Shown piece by piece: positions 54,201-64,000 of a stretch of 64,000 bases of DNA (positions within the stretch are counted from its first letter, which is position 1; every line of letters begins with the position of its first letter). The stretch comes from Callorhinus ursinus (Eukaryota; Chordata; Mammalia; Carnivora; Otariidae). A program made the translations under genes and the position numbers. The notes under the pieces are model-generated. The model saw nothing but the letters and a program-made list of their open reading frames with translations. It made no database searches and was not told the origin of the DNA. Location: NCBI RefSeq assembly GCF_003265705.1, contig NW_020312867.1, positions 8,655,228 through 8,719,227 of the forward strand. The letters run 5' to 3'.

Positions 54201-54419
54201 CATAAAAAGAATGCAGTAAGACCCACACATTAATGGAGTGGTTTGCTATATGGCAAAGGCGGCTGTGCCAATCAGTGGGTACTGGATAATTTATCCCAAT
54301 GGGAGAAAAAATATAAGATCCCTCCCATTTATAACACGTGCACACACAAACACACACACACACACCACACACATACAGCTCAGAAAAATAAAGCTAGGTC
54401 AAAGGTATATGGAAAGAGC

Positions 54420-54935
54420 AAAACTTCATCAAAAATTAAAAGATATGGTCCATATATACAATGGAATATTACTCAGCCATCAGAAAGGATGAATACCCAA
54501 CTTTTGCATCAACATGGATGGGACTTGGAGGAGATTATGCTAAGTGAAATAAGTCAAGCAGAAAAAGTCAATTATCATATGGTTTCACTTATTTGTGGAA
54601 CATAAGGAATAGCAGGGAGGACATTAGGAGAAAGAAGGAAAAAAATGAAGGGGGGGAGTCGGAGGGGGAGACGAACCATGAGAGACTATGGACTCTGAGA
54701 AACAAAGCGAGGGTTTTGGAGGGGAGGGGGTGGGGGGATGGGTTAACCCAGTGATGGGTATTAAGAAGGGCACGTACTGCATGGAGCACTGGGTGTTATA
54801 CGAAAACAATGAATCGTGGATCACTACATCAAAAACTAATGATGTAGCATATGGTGACTAACCTAATAAAATTATAAAAAAGACTAATGACGTACTATAT
54901 TTTGACTAACATAACATAATTAAAAAATTAAAAGC
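54420..54935 (+). repeat. L1 3' end, sense
   Basis: ORF2 end ('[20 protein letters not shown]' in a shifted frame) followed by the 3' UTR ('agcactgggtgttatacgaa', 'aatgatgtagcatatggtga') and A-rich tail. 5'-truncated. A CA-rich patch lies just upstream at about 54339-54372. Confidence 0.87.
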
Positions 54936-55539
54936 CCCCCTTTTTTTGTATTACAAAAGCTCCCAAACAATACTAACACCCCTGCTCTGTGGACCACAGC
55001 AAAGAGGAGCTAGAGGGACTCTACCACGTGAGCCCAAGGAAACAAAGAGAAAAATGCTCATTGCAAAGTTGTATTACCCAAACAGCAGATAGAGCTTTCA
55101 TACCATCCTGAGATAAATCCTTAACTTGTAGGATATGCTTATAATAGAGAGCTATAGAGCCGTGGGAAATTGATAAAATTGAACAATGTATATCAGCATG
55201 AACAATTACCAGGCACTGTGTTGAGCATAAATATAAAATTCCAGAATGTTGTATACAGTATAACAGCATTTATACAAGATATAAATTAGTTAAGGATTTA
55301 TAATGTTATAAAATTATAAAATCAAATTTGAGAATGATAAACTCCAAATTGAGGACAGTGTTTTTAAAAGAAAGAGAAGACCATAATGGCAGAATGTTAA
55401 TATTTTGCAAAGATAGGGTGGTAGGACCAAGGATTTTTTATATATTTCAGAACCAAAAAATGCTTATTTCATGTAGTGATTTCAAAATATATAGGTGTTA
55501 AAATAAAATCATACTTGGGGAAGCTCTGTATAAAAGTAA

Positions 55540-56015
55540 AATGTGCTCCTCCAAATTATGGAGGCAGCCCAAGTGTCCATCAGTAGATGGATGGATAAAG
55601 AAGATGTGGTATATATATAATGGAATATATTCAGCCATAAAAAAGAATGAAATCTTGCCATTTGCAACAACATGGATGGAGCTAGAGAGTATAAAGCTAA
55701 GCAAAATAAGTCACTCAGAGAAAGACGAATACCATTTGATTTCACTTATATGCGGAATTGAAGAAACAAAATAAATAAAGGGAAAAAAAGGAGTCAAACC
55801 AAAAACAGACTTAACTATAGAGAACAAACTGATGGTCACCAGAAGGTGAGTGCGGGGTTGGTGATTGGTGAAGGGGATTAAGAATACACCTGTCAGGATG
55901 AGCACTGAGTAATGTATAGAATTGTTGAAGCACTATATTCTACACCTGAGACTAATATAACACTGTATCTTAACTATACTGGAATTAACTTTCAAAAAAT
56001 AAAATGTAAAAGTAA
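55540..56015 (+). repeat. Old L1 3' end, sense
   Basis: 'aagtgtccatcagtagatgg', 'tgccatttgcaacaacatgg', 'ctgatggtcaccagaaggtg' and 'ctgagactaatataacactg' mark the ORF2 end and 3' UTR of an older L1 family. About 54940-55540 shows no identifiable gene. Confidence 0.83.
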
Positions 56016-56126
56016 AATGTGCTCTTGGTGATTAACATAACAATAAAAAAATTTTTAAAAAAGTAAAATGTGCTCTGAAAATTAAGGGTCGTTCCTGATC
56101 AGGAGGAGAATGGAAAACTTGTTTTC

Positions 56127-56332
56127 TTTTTTTTTCTTTTAAAGATTTTATTTATTTATTTGACAGACAGAGAGAGAGAGCACACAAGCTGGGGGAGCAG
56201 CAGAGGGAGAGGGAGAAGCATGGTCTCTGCTGAGCAAAGAGCCCAATGTGGGGCTTGATCCCGGGACCCTGGGATCATGACGAGAGCCGAAGGCAGATGT
56301 TTAACCGACTGAGCCAACCAGGCACCCTGTAA
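56127..56332 (-). repeat. Can-SINE, antisense
   Basis: T-rich tail, AAAGATTTTATTTATTTATT, 'gacagacagagagagagagc', 'ggctctctgctgagcaaaga'-like middle and 'gagccaaccaggcaccctg' end. Complete length. Confidence 0.9.
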
Positions 56333-56609
56333 ACCTTGTTTCCTTGACCCACTTGATTCTCTTTTGGGCAGAGGCAGGGCCAGTTTGAAGCTCAGTGCCT
56401 CAGGGTCCAGACATCCCCGGGTCCCTCAGACCAAAGTCCATCCTTGACTCAGCTCTGAAGCTCAGAGAGAAGGTACATCAGGGGGTGTGAGAAAGGGAGC
56501 ATGTACAGCGTAGGAATGGGGGGCAACAGCTTCTCCCCCCATGTGAGTTTCTCGGACACAGTGGGAGGCAATGTATTGCAGAGCATACAGGAGCAGTTGG
56601 GGAAAAAGT

Positions 56610-56643
56610 CATTCATTCATTCATTCATTGATTCATTCATTCT
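56610..56643. repeat. (ATTC)n microsatellite
   Basis: Eight ATTC units with one ATTG. Adjacent 'tacttattgagtatctacta' text at about 56658-56700 resembles an ancient L2/MIR-class element. Confidence 0.93.
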
Positions 56644-57227
56644 TGTATTCCCCAAATACTTATTGAGTATCTACTATGTGGCAGGCACTCTGCATGCCTG
56701 GAATCATGGTGCATATCAGAAAAAAGACCCCTACTCACTACAGCCCAGCCCCTCTGTCTGAGCTCTGAACTCCCCCACACCCACAATCATCTTTGCCACT
56801 AGTTAAAACCTTCCAGTCCCTTGTAGTCTCCATTAGTAAAGTTTAGCATTATTTTTCTTATTTATTCCAAAAATAAGTCCTGTGCAATTTGACATATTTC
56901 ACAGTATATGGGGGCACTCTTTGGAGTTTGGAGCTCAAAGCTTTGACCTCCATCCCACCTTCACACCTTGGACCCCCACCCAGGATTCCAAGGAACTTTA
57001 ATGAAAAACCAAACCCCAGGGCACTGCAGGATACATGAGAGCTAGAAGCCTCTGAGAACTCCAACAGACATTTAGAGAAAACAAGACTGTTCTCAAACTT
57101 TTCTTGAGGCTGGATCCCCCTGGTATGTGCTGTGTGAAATAGTGGACTCACCTTGGACTCCTCTGATCAGCCTATGATGGTAACCATGACCTCTCTCCTT
57201 ATGTACTAAGGCCTGCCCCCAACTCAC

Positions 57228-57334
57228 CTGTTACAGGTTCTGCCACCTGCAGATGTAGGTGACTATGAAAATCATCACCAGCACCTTGAAGCCCAGAAGG
57301 AAAGCCACAAACATAAGGACAGTCATCTCTGGAC
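57228..57334 (-). CDS. SIRP-type transmembrane exon, orphan paralogue
   Basis: Acceptor CTATTGGTAG before 57334; reading G|GT CCA GAG, it encodes 'PEMTVLMFVAFLLGFKVLV' then 'MIFIVTYICRWQNL' and stops at TAA (57231-57233), with a donor CAG|GTGAGT just after the stop. There is a lysine in the middle of the helix (LLGFKVLV), the same arrangement as in DAP12-pairing SIRPs, but the rest differs from the TM exons at 37.9 and 63.9 kb, and the tail is only a few residues. It joins in frame (phase 1) to the truncated C1 exon at 57434. Probably the 3' end of a disrupted SIRP gene; transcription unknown. Confidence 0.72.
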
Positions 57335-57433
57335 CTACCAATAGGCCAAAGGAGATGGCAAATGGGACTCTGACTCACGCTGCTCAGGAGACAAGGGTGA
57401 CCCAGTAGCTCAGAGCAGTAGAGGTGAGCTTAC

Positions 57434-57677
57434 CTGAGCTTCCAATGGGCTTGTGTGTGCCATGAGCTGCTGCAGACAGCATGAAGTTGGCCTGGATGGG
57501 AGGTTGTGCCTCATGCTGCACCTTATAGTTGAGGACCCGCTCAGACTCCTGCCCCAACACATTCACCAAATGCAAGCTTTCCAAGGTGTAGGTCCCATCA
57601 CTATTCTGCTTGGATGTTGGTTCCTCTGCTCCCTTGAAGTTATGACAGTTCTCTATCCAGGTGAGACGCAAAGTTGG
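57434..57677 (-). pseudogene. 5'-truncated SIRP C1-set Ig exon at duplication breakpoint
   Basis: The donor side is normal (TCA G|GTAAGC after 57434). Readable are 'TLRLTWIENCHNFKGAEEP', 'DGTYTLESLHLVNVLGQ' and 'RVLNYKVQHEAQPPIQANFM'. About the first 33 codons of a normal C1 exon, including the acceptor and the first cysteine, are missing: at about 57677 the sequence switches to the left edge of block B. The second canonical cysteine position is a tyrosine (LNYKVQH versus LTCKVKH), another sign of decay or great divergence. The exon cannot be spliced normally because no acceptor remains. Confidence 0.82.
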
Positions 57678-59488
57678 TGCTATATAAACAGGGGAACTTG
57701 CTGAACAACAGATTACCACAAATTTGCTGGTTTAAAAAACATATTATTTCATAGTTCCTGTGGACCAGGAATTCAGGCACAGCTTAGCTTAGCTGTCATA
57801 CACAGAGGGAAGATGATGTGAAGACACGGGGAATGCCATGTACAATCTGAGGATGGTCTGAGGCTACCAGGAGCTAGGAGAGAGGCCTGGAACAGATTCC
57901 TCCTCACAGCTTATATCGGCTTTAGTTATAATTGCCAAGCTTGAAAGCAACCAAGATGACCTTCAGTAGGTGAATGAATAAAGAAATTGTGGTACACCCA
58001 GAGAGTGGAGTATTACCCAGTGCTAAAAGAAATAAGCTAGCAAGTCCTAAAAGGATATGGAAGAAACTTAAACGCTTAGTATTAATTGAAAGGAATAGCC
58101 TGCATACTGCATGATTCCAACTATATGACATTCTGGAAAAGCCAAAACTATGGTGAAGATAAATATATAAGTGATTGCCAGGGATTAGGGTGGAAGGAGG
58201 TAAAAAGACAGAGCATAGAGGATTTTTAGGGCAATGAAACTACTCTATAATACTATAAAAGTGGATATCACTATATATTTGTGCAAACCCATAGCAATAC
58301 TAAGTGAACCACAATGTGAACTATGGACTTTGGATGTTAATGACATTTCAATGTAGGTTCATAATTTGTAATAAATGTATCACTCTGGTGAAGGATAGTG
58401 ATAATGGCAGCAGCTGTGCTGTGTGCAGACAGGCAGTAGTATGGGAAATCTCTGCACCTCTGCTCCATTCTGGTGTGAAACTAAAACTGCTTCAAAATAT
58501 GAAATCAATCTAAAAAAAGTAATCCATATCAAAAGTCATCTAGATTTTCTTCTATGATATCCTCTAGGAATTTTATAGTTTTGTGTTTTATATATGAGTT
58601 ATTTTTTGAAGACTGTTAGGTCTGTATGTAGAAGCAATTTTTTTTTTTTGCATGTGGATGTCCAGATGTCCAATTGCTCCAGCAACGTTTGTTGAAATGA
58701 TTATCTTGGTCCTTCTCAAAGATCAGTTGGCTGTATTTATGTGGGTCTATTTCTGGACTTTCTATTCTATTGCACTGATCTGTGTGTCTATTCTCTCACC
58801 AATGCCACTGTTTCAATTACTATAAGTTTCTAGTAAGTCTTATAGTCCAATGGTATCAATCTTCTAGTTTGTTCTTCTCCAACATTGAGTTGACTCTTTT
58901 GGTTATTTGCACCAATGGCCTTGGAGAAGACTCCACATGCTTGTTTAGCTTTTTCAGCAAGTAGAGGCAGAAATGCTTAGATCTCTGGAGAGCCTGCAGG
59001 GTTCAGCTTCTATCACTGACCCAGGGAGACCTCTAGGCACCATTTCCGGCCAATATTCCATGAGCACGAAACCTCTGCAGATTTTTAACAGTGATTATTT
59101 TTGGATGGAAGCATTGTAGATTCTTTTCTTGCTTTATAATTTCATGTTCTCCAACATTTGTTGTCCATTGAAAGGTAGCATCTGTGTGGTGGTAATAAAT
59201 TGAAAAGACAGATTCTTTGTTCCTAGGGGCTGGGGGATGAGAGTTCTGATGTGTGTACTGTGCTCAGCTCTGTGACCATTTGTGCATACCCATTACCGAA
59301 CAAAGGGTGTGGAATAGACACAGCCACTGGGAATTTTTGTGAGCTGGGAGCCCTTCCAGTCTAGTTCTATAAATTCTGGCTAGGACAGAGAAATTCTCCC
59401 CTCAAGAAATTCTAGGTAAACAGGGGAAAAGAATGCAGTAAACAGGCATAGGGGCATCCCCACCACATACACCTGAGGCCCCACTCCC

Positions 59489-59561
59489 CTGTAAATCCCA
59501 GCAGCAGAGTCAGCAGCAGGGATGGCAGAGGTGGGCACAGAGGGGAGGCAGGGACAGGCAT
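59489..59561 (-). pseudogene. SIRP signal-peptide exon (block B) with destroyed splice donor
   Basis: ATG at 59561 (context CCACAATGC), 24 codons plus one base. It encodes 'MPVPASPLCPPLPSLLLTLL' plus LGFTG, a more typical SIRP leader than its block-A copy. At the exon end the block-A sequence G|GTGAGTTG is here G|GGGAGTGG: the obligatory GT at 59488-59487 is GG. No V exon exists between this exon and the block-B edge at 57677. It is therefore judged a dead exon unless a nearby cryptic donor is used. Confidence 0.82.
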
Positions 59562-59661
59562 TGTGGTGGCCCCTGGAGCCTTCTCTGTCTGAGTGTTGTC
59601 CTGGAGAGGCCCAGTACTCTCTGCTTTGAGGAGAGAAGACACTCCCTGCCTCCATGATGTC

Positions 59662-59669
59662 AGAGGAAG
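59662..59669. promoter_or_regulatory. AGAGGAAG site upstream of signal exon B
   Basis: Same octamer and surroundings ('gatgtcagaggaaggggatt') as upstream of signal exon A, about 101 bp from the ATG. It remains although the exon it precedes has lost its donor. Confidence 0.45.
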
Positions 59670-61092
59670 GGGATTATGATGAAGGAATTACCATGGGAGT
59701 TTTGACACTTTTTCTTTGAGATTATCAAATGGACAGGCAAGGTGGCCACAAACTGAGAAGCTCCTGCTCCAATTGCTTGGGATTTCCAGAGATAAGGGCA
59801 TGATATCCACAAGCTTATGCTCATTCCTGAGCCTCATCCCATCTGAGGTCTCACCAACCTGCACCCTTGCTGAGGTAGAAGCCCAGAGACATGGTGTGGA
59901 AAAGAGGTTAGAGTTTTGGAGATGGTGATGATTTGTGATTTAGAGGATGGAGGGTGCTAAAAGGAAGGTGGACCTGGGGGAACACTCTGCAAGAGGGAAA
60001 GCAACACACATGGAAGGTGAGGGTTGCCTCTGCTGTCTGTGCTGCGTCTGGGCTAGCTCTGGAGGAAAGGAGCGGAGGGACAGAAGGAATGCTCTCAGAA
60101 TGAGAGTGGAACCAGCATGTTGGCCTCCTCCTCTCACCTCTGGAATGAGCTCTATCAAACCACCAAGGTTATGTCCAGTACACTCAGCCCACACTCAGCT
60201 AGTGACCCTCTAATGTCCACCAGTCCATACTCAGGCACTGAATGTTAGGGCTATTTTGCTATTGCTTCCTTGTTAGCTCCACATCCTCTTAGATATCGAC
60301 CGGATGTAAAGGCCAGGAGAGGTGTTAGAACAAGAGGAGAATGCAGAACAGGCCTAAACTGCTTATAGGAGATGACAAGACTGCCCCCCCCCGTGATGTC
60401 ACCATCTTATCACATTGTTCTGGAATGAGGAATTCCATGCTGGGAAGCCATCCATGGCCCCTGCTGAGAGCTGGACAGGATCTTTCCTCCAACCTCCAGC
60501 ATCCTCCCCTTCAAAGCACCTCCAGCAGACTTCAAACCTTCCATTCCAGTCTAAACTCTTCAGACCCTGGGATTTTTAGTGCCTTGATTGTCAAGAGCAC
60601 TGGCTTTGCAAACAGATGCAATCTAGGTTCAAATCTTGAACCCACTTCTTGGTGGCTGAACTGTATAACTTTTACTTTGAAATTTTCATTTATTTAGCTC
60701 AAATATTCAAAACTGAGTTCATAGTCTGCAGTCTGGACATTCTCTTCTTCCCTTACACCCTGTTCAGTATGTTGCACATCCTCTACCCATTTGGTCAAAC
60801 CAAGAAGGACCCATATTCTAAACCCTCACTCGTCCCCTCGTGTCTGTCCCCCACCAGCCTCTATTAGTTTTACCTCCTAAACTAACCTCTAGAATCTATG
60901 TCTCTATCTCCATCATCATCTCTTGCCTGAATAAAAACTATTACTTCCTAGTAGGCTATCTCAACTCTTTTGCCTGTTGTAAGCTCTTCCTTCTCCTTCA
61001 TCAAGGGTGGTCTTCTACAACACAGATCTGAGTACACCCCTCTCTTGCATAAACCGTTTTGTGAATTCTCATTGCTCTTGTACAGTAAGACT

Positions 61093-61243
61093 GTTTGGTA
61101 TATGGTATATGGTGCATGGCATATGGTATGTGGTATGTGGTACATGGTATGTGGTATATAGTATACAATATATTGTATATGACATGTATTTGGTATGTGG
61201 TATATGGCATATGATATACAGTAAATGGTATGTGGTAGTGTAA
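61093..61243. repeat. TATGG-type minisatellite, block B
   Basis: About 150 bp of 'ggtatatggtatatggtg'-like units, about 100 bp shorter than the block-A copy at 29390-29645. Confidence 0.88.
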
Positions 61244-62287
61244 ACAATCCATCATTCCATGACTGGCATGGCCCCTAGAAACAAATGGATCTCCACCTTT
61301 TCTGGTACCCACCACAGCTTCTCTCTTCCACATCAGGTTCCCTGGGAAACAATCACTGAGATGAATATTAACAAGCAGGTCATTTTCAGGGAGTACTTTA
61401 GGATCCAATGGTAGCTAGGAGGAGAAGGGAGAGGAATTGTTTAGAAATTGAGCTGCAGTGAAGGCCCAATGAAGACCTCAGCTGATCTCCCGTGGAGCTC
61501 TGATACTAGGATGTTCCTTTGGAGTTCTCCTGAGCTGGGTTGAGAGGCTGGACCCTTACATCCCCATGTTGATGAGCCACAGGATGTGGCCATGTCCCAG
61601 GCATGACCTTGGGCATGGTAGCTCTCCTTAGCGGAGACCATCCCAAAGAGAGCTGACAGTTAAGGGGCATCTCCTCAGGCCTGGTGCATCACAGCCTCCA
61701 CCACCCTCTGCACAGCCCCTTCCACCTCAACTCCTTGGGCTCAGGACATGGATTAACTGCATCCCCCACGGAGGTCTTAAAGCTAACCCACCTCACTCAA
61801 GGGCCCAGAGTTCCCTTACCCCACTTGGTCTAACCTGGTCTTTACTAATTGGAAACATTTAGTATGAATATTGTGGGTGACTGAGAAGCAGGTTCTTCTG
61901 GGATCTCTGGCTTTGGAGTGAGCTCTAGCAGAGGACTGAGGAAGGAGGAGGGACCTTAGACTTGTCAAGTAAGATAAAACTTGGGTATAGAAACACAGAC
62001 ATCCCCCACCACACATTTCCTTAAATTGCCCTCCAAGGGGATGCAAGAGGCAGACACACATCTGAGGACAAGATGTTGACATTTTTTTTTTAATACAGTT
62101 ACTTTTTTGGAGCAGTTTTACATTTAGAGAAAAATTACCACAATCACACAGAGTTCCAATCTATAGCTGCATACAGTTTCCCCTCTTTTTAGCATTTTAC
62201 AGTAATTTGTTGCATCTATTATAATTAGGGAACCAATATTGGTACATTATTATTAACCAAAATCTGTAGTTTATTTTGATTTTGTCT

Positions 62288-62650
62288 TAGCTTGGGTGGC
62301 TATAACAATACAGCATAAACTGGTTGCCTTGAAACAATAGGAACTTATTTCTCATAGTCCTGGAGGCTGGAAGTCTGAGATCAGGGTGCCAGGATAGTTG
62401 GGTTGTGATGACAACCCTCCTTGCAGTTGCAGACTGCCAACTACTTGCATTCTCACGTGGTGGATAGGGTGAGCTGGCTATCTGGCCCCTTTTCATGAGA
62501 GCAGTGATCCCATTCATGAGGACACCACCCTCATGACCTCATTACCTGTCTGTCTAAGACTCCACCTCCAAATCCAATCACACTGGATATTACATTTCAA
62601 CACATGAACATTGGAGAGACACAAATATTCAGTCCAGAAGAAATACCCTT
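62288..62650 (-). repeat. MaLR-type LTR, antisense, block B
   Basis: Counterpart of 30695-31065 ('ggaggctggaagtctgagat', 'cccattcatgag'). Confidence 0.66.
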
Positions 62651-63249
62651 AGTTTTTACCCCATGTCCCTTTCTGTTCCAGAATTCCATGGAGGATACCA
62701 CATTACATTTTTTTTGTCATGTCTCTTTAGGCTCCTCTCAGCTGTGAGAGCTTCTTGGACTTTCCTTGTTGGTGATGGCCTGACAGTTTTGAGGAATGCT
62801 GCTCAAGTATATCATGGATTGTCCCTCATTGCAATTTGTTAGATGCTTTTCTCATAAGCAGACTGGGGTGATGGGCTTGGGGAGGAAGGTCACAGAGGAA
62901 AAGTGCTGTTTTCATCACATTAATCCAGGATACACGCTGTGGCCGTGGTTTGTGACTATTGGTGAACTCGTGATCACCTGGCTGAACTGTATTTTTCAGT
63001 TGTCCCCTCTGTAGTTACTCCTTTTTCCTCCTTTCCATTCTGTCTTCTTTGGAGGGTAGTTACCACAAGTGACTGCACTCCAGGAGTAGGCAGTTAGGCT
63101 CCCCCTCTGAGGGTGAAGTATCTACATAAATCATTTGGGACTTTTCTGTACAGGACATTTTTTTCTTCTCAGTTTATTAATTTATTCAGTTATTTGCTTA
63201 TATCAATATGGGCTCAAAGATATTTATTTTATATGTGCGGTTATCATCA

Positions 63250-63500
63250 GTCTTAGTCATTCATGCAGTTATAACAAAATATCCCAGACTGGGTGGCCAA
63301 GAAACAAAAGAAAGTTCTTGCTCATAGTTGTGGAGGCTAGAGTCTGAGATCATGGAGCCATCCTGTTGGGGAGAGAGCCCTCTACAGATTTCTCATTGTG
63401 TCCTCATGTGGTCAAAGTGGGGAGCCCTGGGGGGGCTCTTCTGTAAGAACCCCTCTTCTCTAATCCCACTCATGAAGGTGGAACACTCATGACCTGCTCC
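63250..63500 (-). repeat. Truncated MaLR-type LTR, antisense, block B
   Basis: Counterpart of 31653-31903; cut at about 63500, where the text jumps to the equivalent of 37509 in block A. Confidence 0.65.
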
Positions 63501-63877
63501 TAAACGTGGACTCCTTGTGCTTGAAGGAGCCCAGTACTCAAATAATTTAGAGATGGTCTCCAAGGGTTCCTCACACTCAGCTGCCTCTCATTCAGCCCCT
63601 CTGCCCACTTCCTTCCCAGAATCCCTTAGACTCTGTGCACAGTCTTTGACAGTCTTTGACCCCACCCACCTCTTATAGGCTAAAGCACCCCCCCCACATA
63701 CCTCAGGGAGGTGGGATTCCTGAGACTCCTGAGGATAAGGGAGGTTATCAAGGGAGGTGTGTCACATGCTCTTTACTCCAGTTGGGCACTGACTTTGTGT
63801 GACCTGTGGGCTGACTTTTCCTGACCTTGCTCCCTCTGGGACTGACCTTGGCCTGTCCTCCCTGACCCACAACTTAC

Positions 63878-63985
63878 AGTCAGGCCCTTGCTTCTTGTGG
63901 CCGTAGATGGCAGAGATAGTGATGAGCAGCAGTAGCTTTGGGCCCAGGGTGACAGCCACCAGGAGTGGAGTAGATAGCCTTGGGT
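63878..63985 (-). CDS. SIRPB1-like transmembrane exon of a second gene
   Basis: 108 bp, acceptor CTTTTCCAG before 63985, donor T|GTAAGT after 63878, phase 1-1, identical geometry to 37879-37986. It encodes 'DPRLSTPLLVAVTLGPKLLL' followed by 'LITISAIYGHKKQGPD'. The mid-helix lysine is kept, so the product would be DAP12-pairing type. The cytoplasmic tip differs from the copy at 37.9 kb (GHKKQGPD versus AHRKRRSD). The Ig and signal exons must lie to the right of the window. Downstream, block B lacks the interval that holds the candidate terminal exon of the first gene. Confidence 0.85.
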
Positions 63986-64000
63986 CTGGAAAAGAATGGA

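Larger units (their letters stand above)
57677..64000. repeat. Tandem segmental duplication, block B
   Basis: Collinear with block A (see 17407-38000). Junctions where A sequence is missing lie at about 58890-58910 and about 63500. The block begins inside a SIRP C1 exon and continues past the window's right end. It contains the donor-dead signal exon, the shorter TATGG repeat, two antisense MaLR LTRs and a SIRPB1-like TM exon. Confidence 0.88.

Overview
The window is mammalian nuclear DNA, almost certainly from a carnivore. tRNA-derived Can-SINEs (internal phrase like 'gcacctgggtggctcag', with AAAGATTTTATTTAT at the antisense end) are scattered through it together with many L1 copies. The L1 3' ends read like those I associate with arctoid caniforms (bears, mustelids, pinnipeds) rather than dog; that narrower placement is an inference.

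The only genes I can support are exons of the signal-regulatory protein (SIRP) immunoglobulin-receptor family, all on the minus strand, so transcription runs from high to low coordinates. The arrangement resembles the human 20p13 SIRP cluster. Going 5' to 3' along that strand: (i) a SIRPB1-type transmembrane exon at 63.9 kb, the 3' part of a gene that starts beyond the right edge; (ii) a SIRPD-like signal-peptide exon at 59.5 kb whose splice donor is destroyed; (iii) a truncated Ig C1-type exon (57.4-57.7 kb) and a different lysine-bearing transmembrane exon (57.2-57.3 kb), remnants of another SIRP; (iv) a five-exon, open SIRPB1-like gene from 49.0 to 37.9 kb (signal, V, C1, C1, TM with lysine; about 393 codons); (v) a signal exon at 27.8 kb, an unassigned V exon at 16.8-17.2 kb and a SIRPD V exon at 14.5-14.9 kb.

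A tandem segmental duplication explains much of the layout. Block A (about 17.4-38.0 kb) and block B (about 57.7 kb to the window end) are collinear, but B lacks two internal pieces of A, about 18.6-27.2 kb and 31.9-37.5 kb. The left edge of B falls inside the C1 exon at 57.68 kb. A's missing counterparts carry a near-full-length L1 and a 5'-inverted L1.

The rest is repeats: old and young L1s fill 0-12.2 kb; a roughly 7-kb L1 occupies 19.0-26.0 kb; twin-primed L1s lie at 34.3-36.8 and 49.2-51.0 kb; L1 3' ends occupy 51.6-56.0 kb; there are also MaLR-type LTRs, MIRs and microsatellites. A 10-base N gap sits in a TG repeat at 9.05 kb. I see no RNA genes, CRISPR arrays or microbial-type operons, and no evidence of an entirely new kind of system. 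The interest lies in SIRP copy turnover: one intact activating-type receptor surrounded by broken or re-shuffled relatives.
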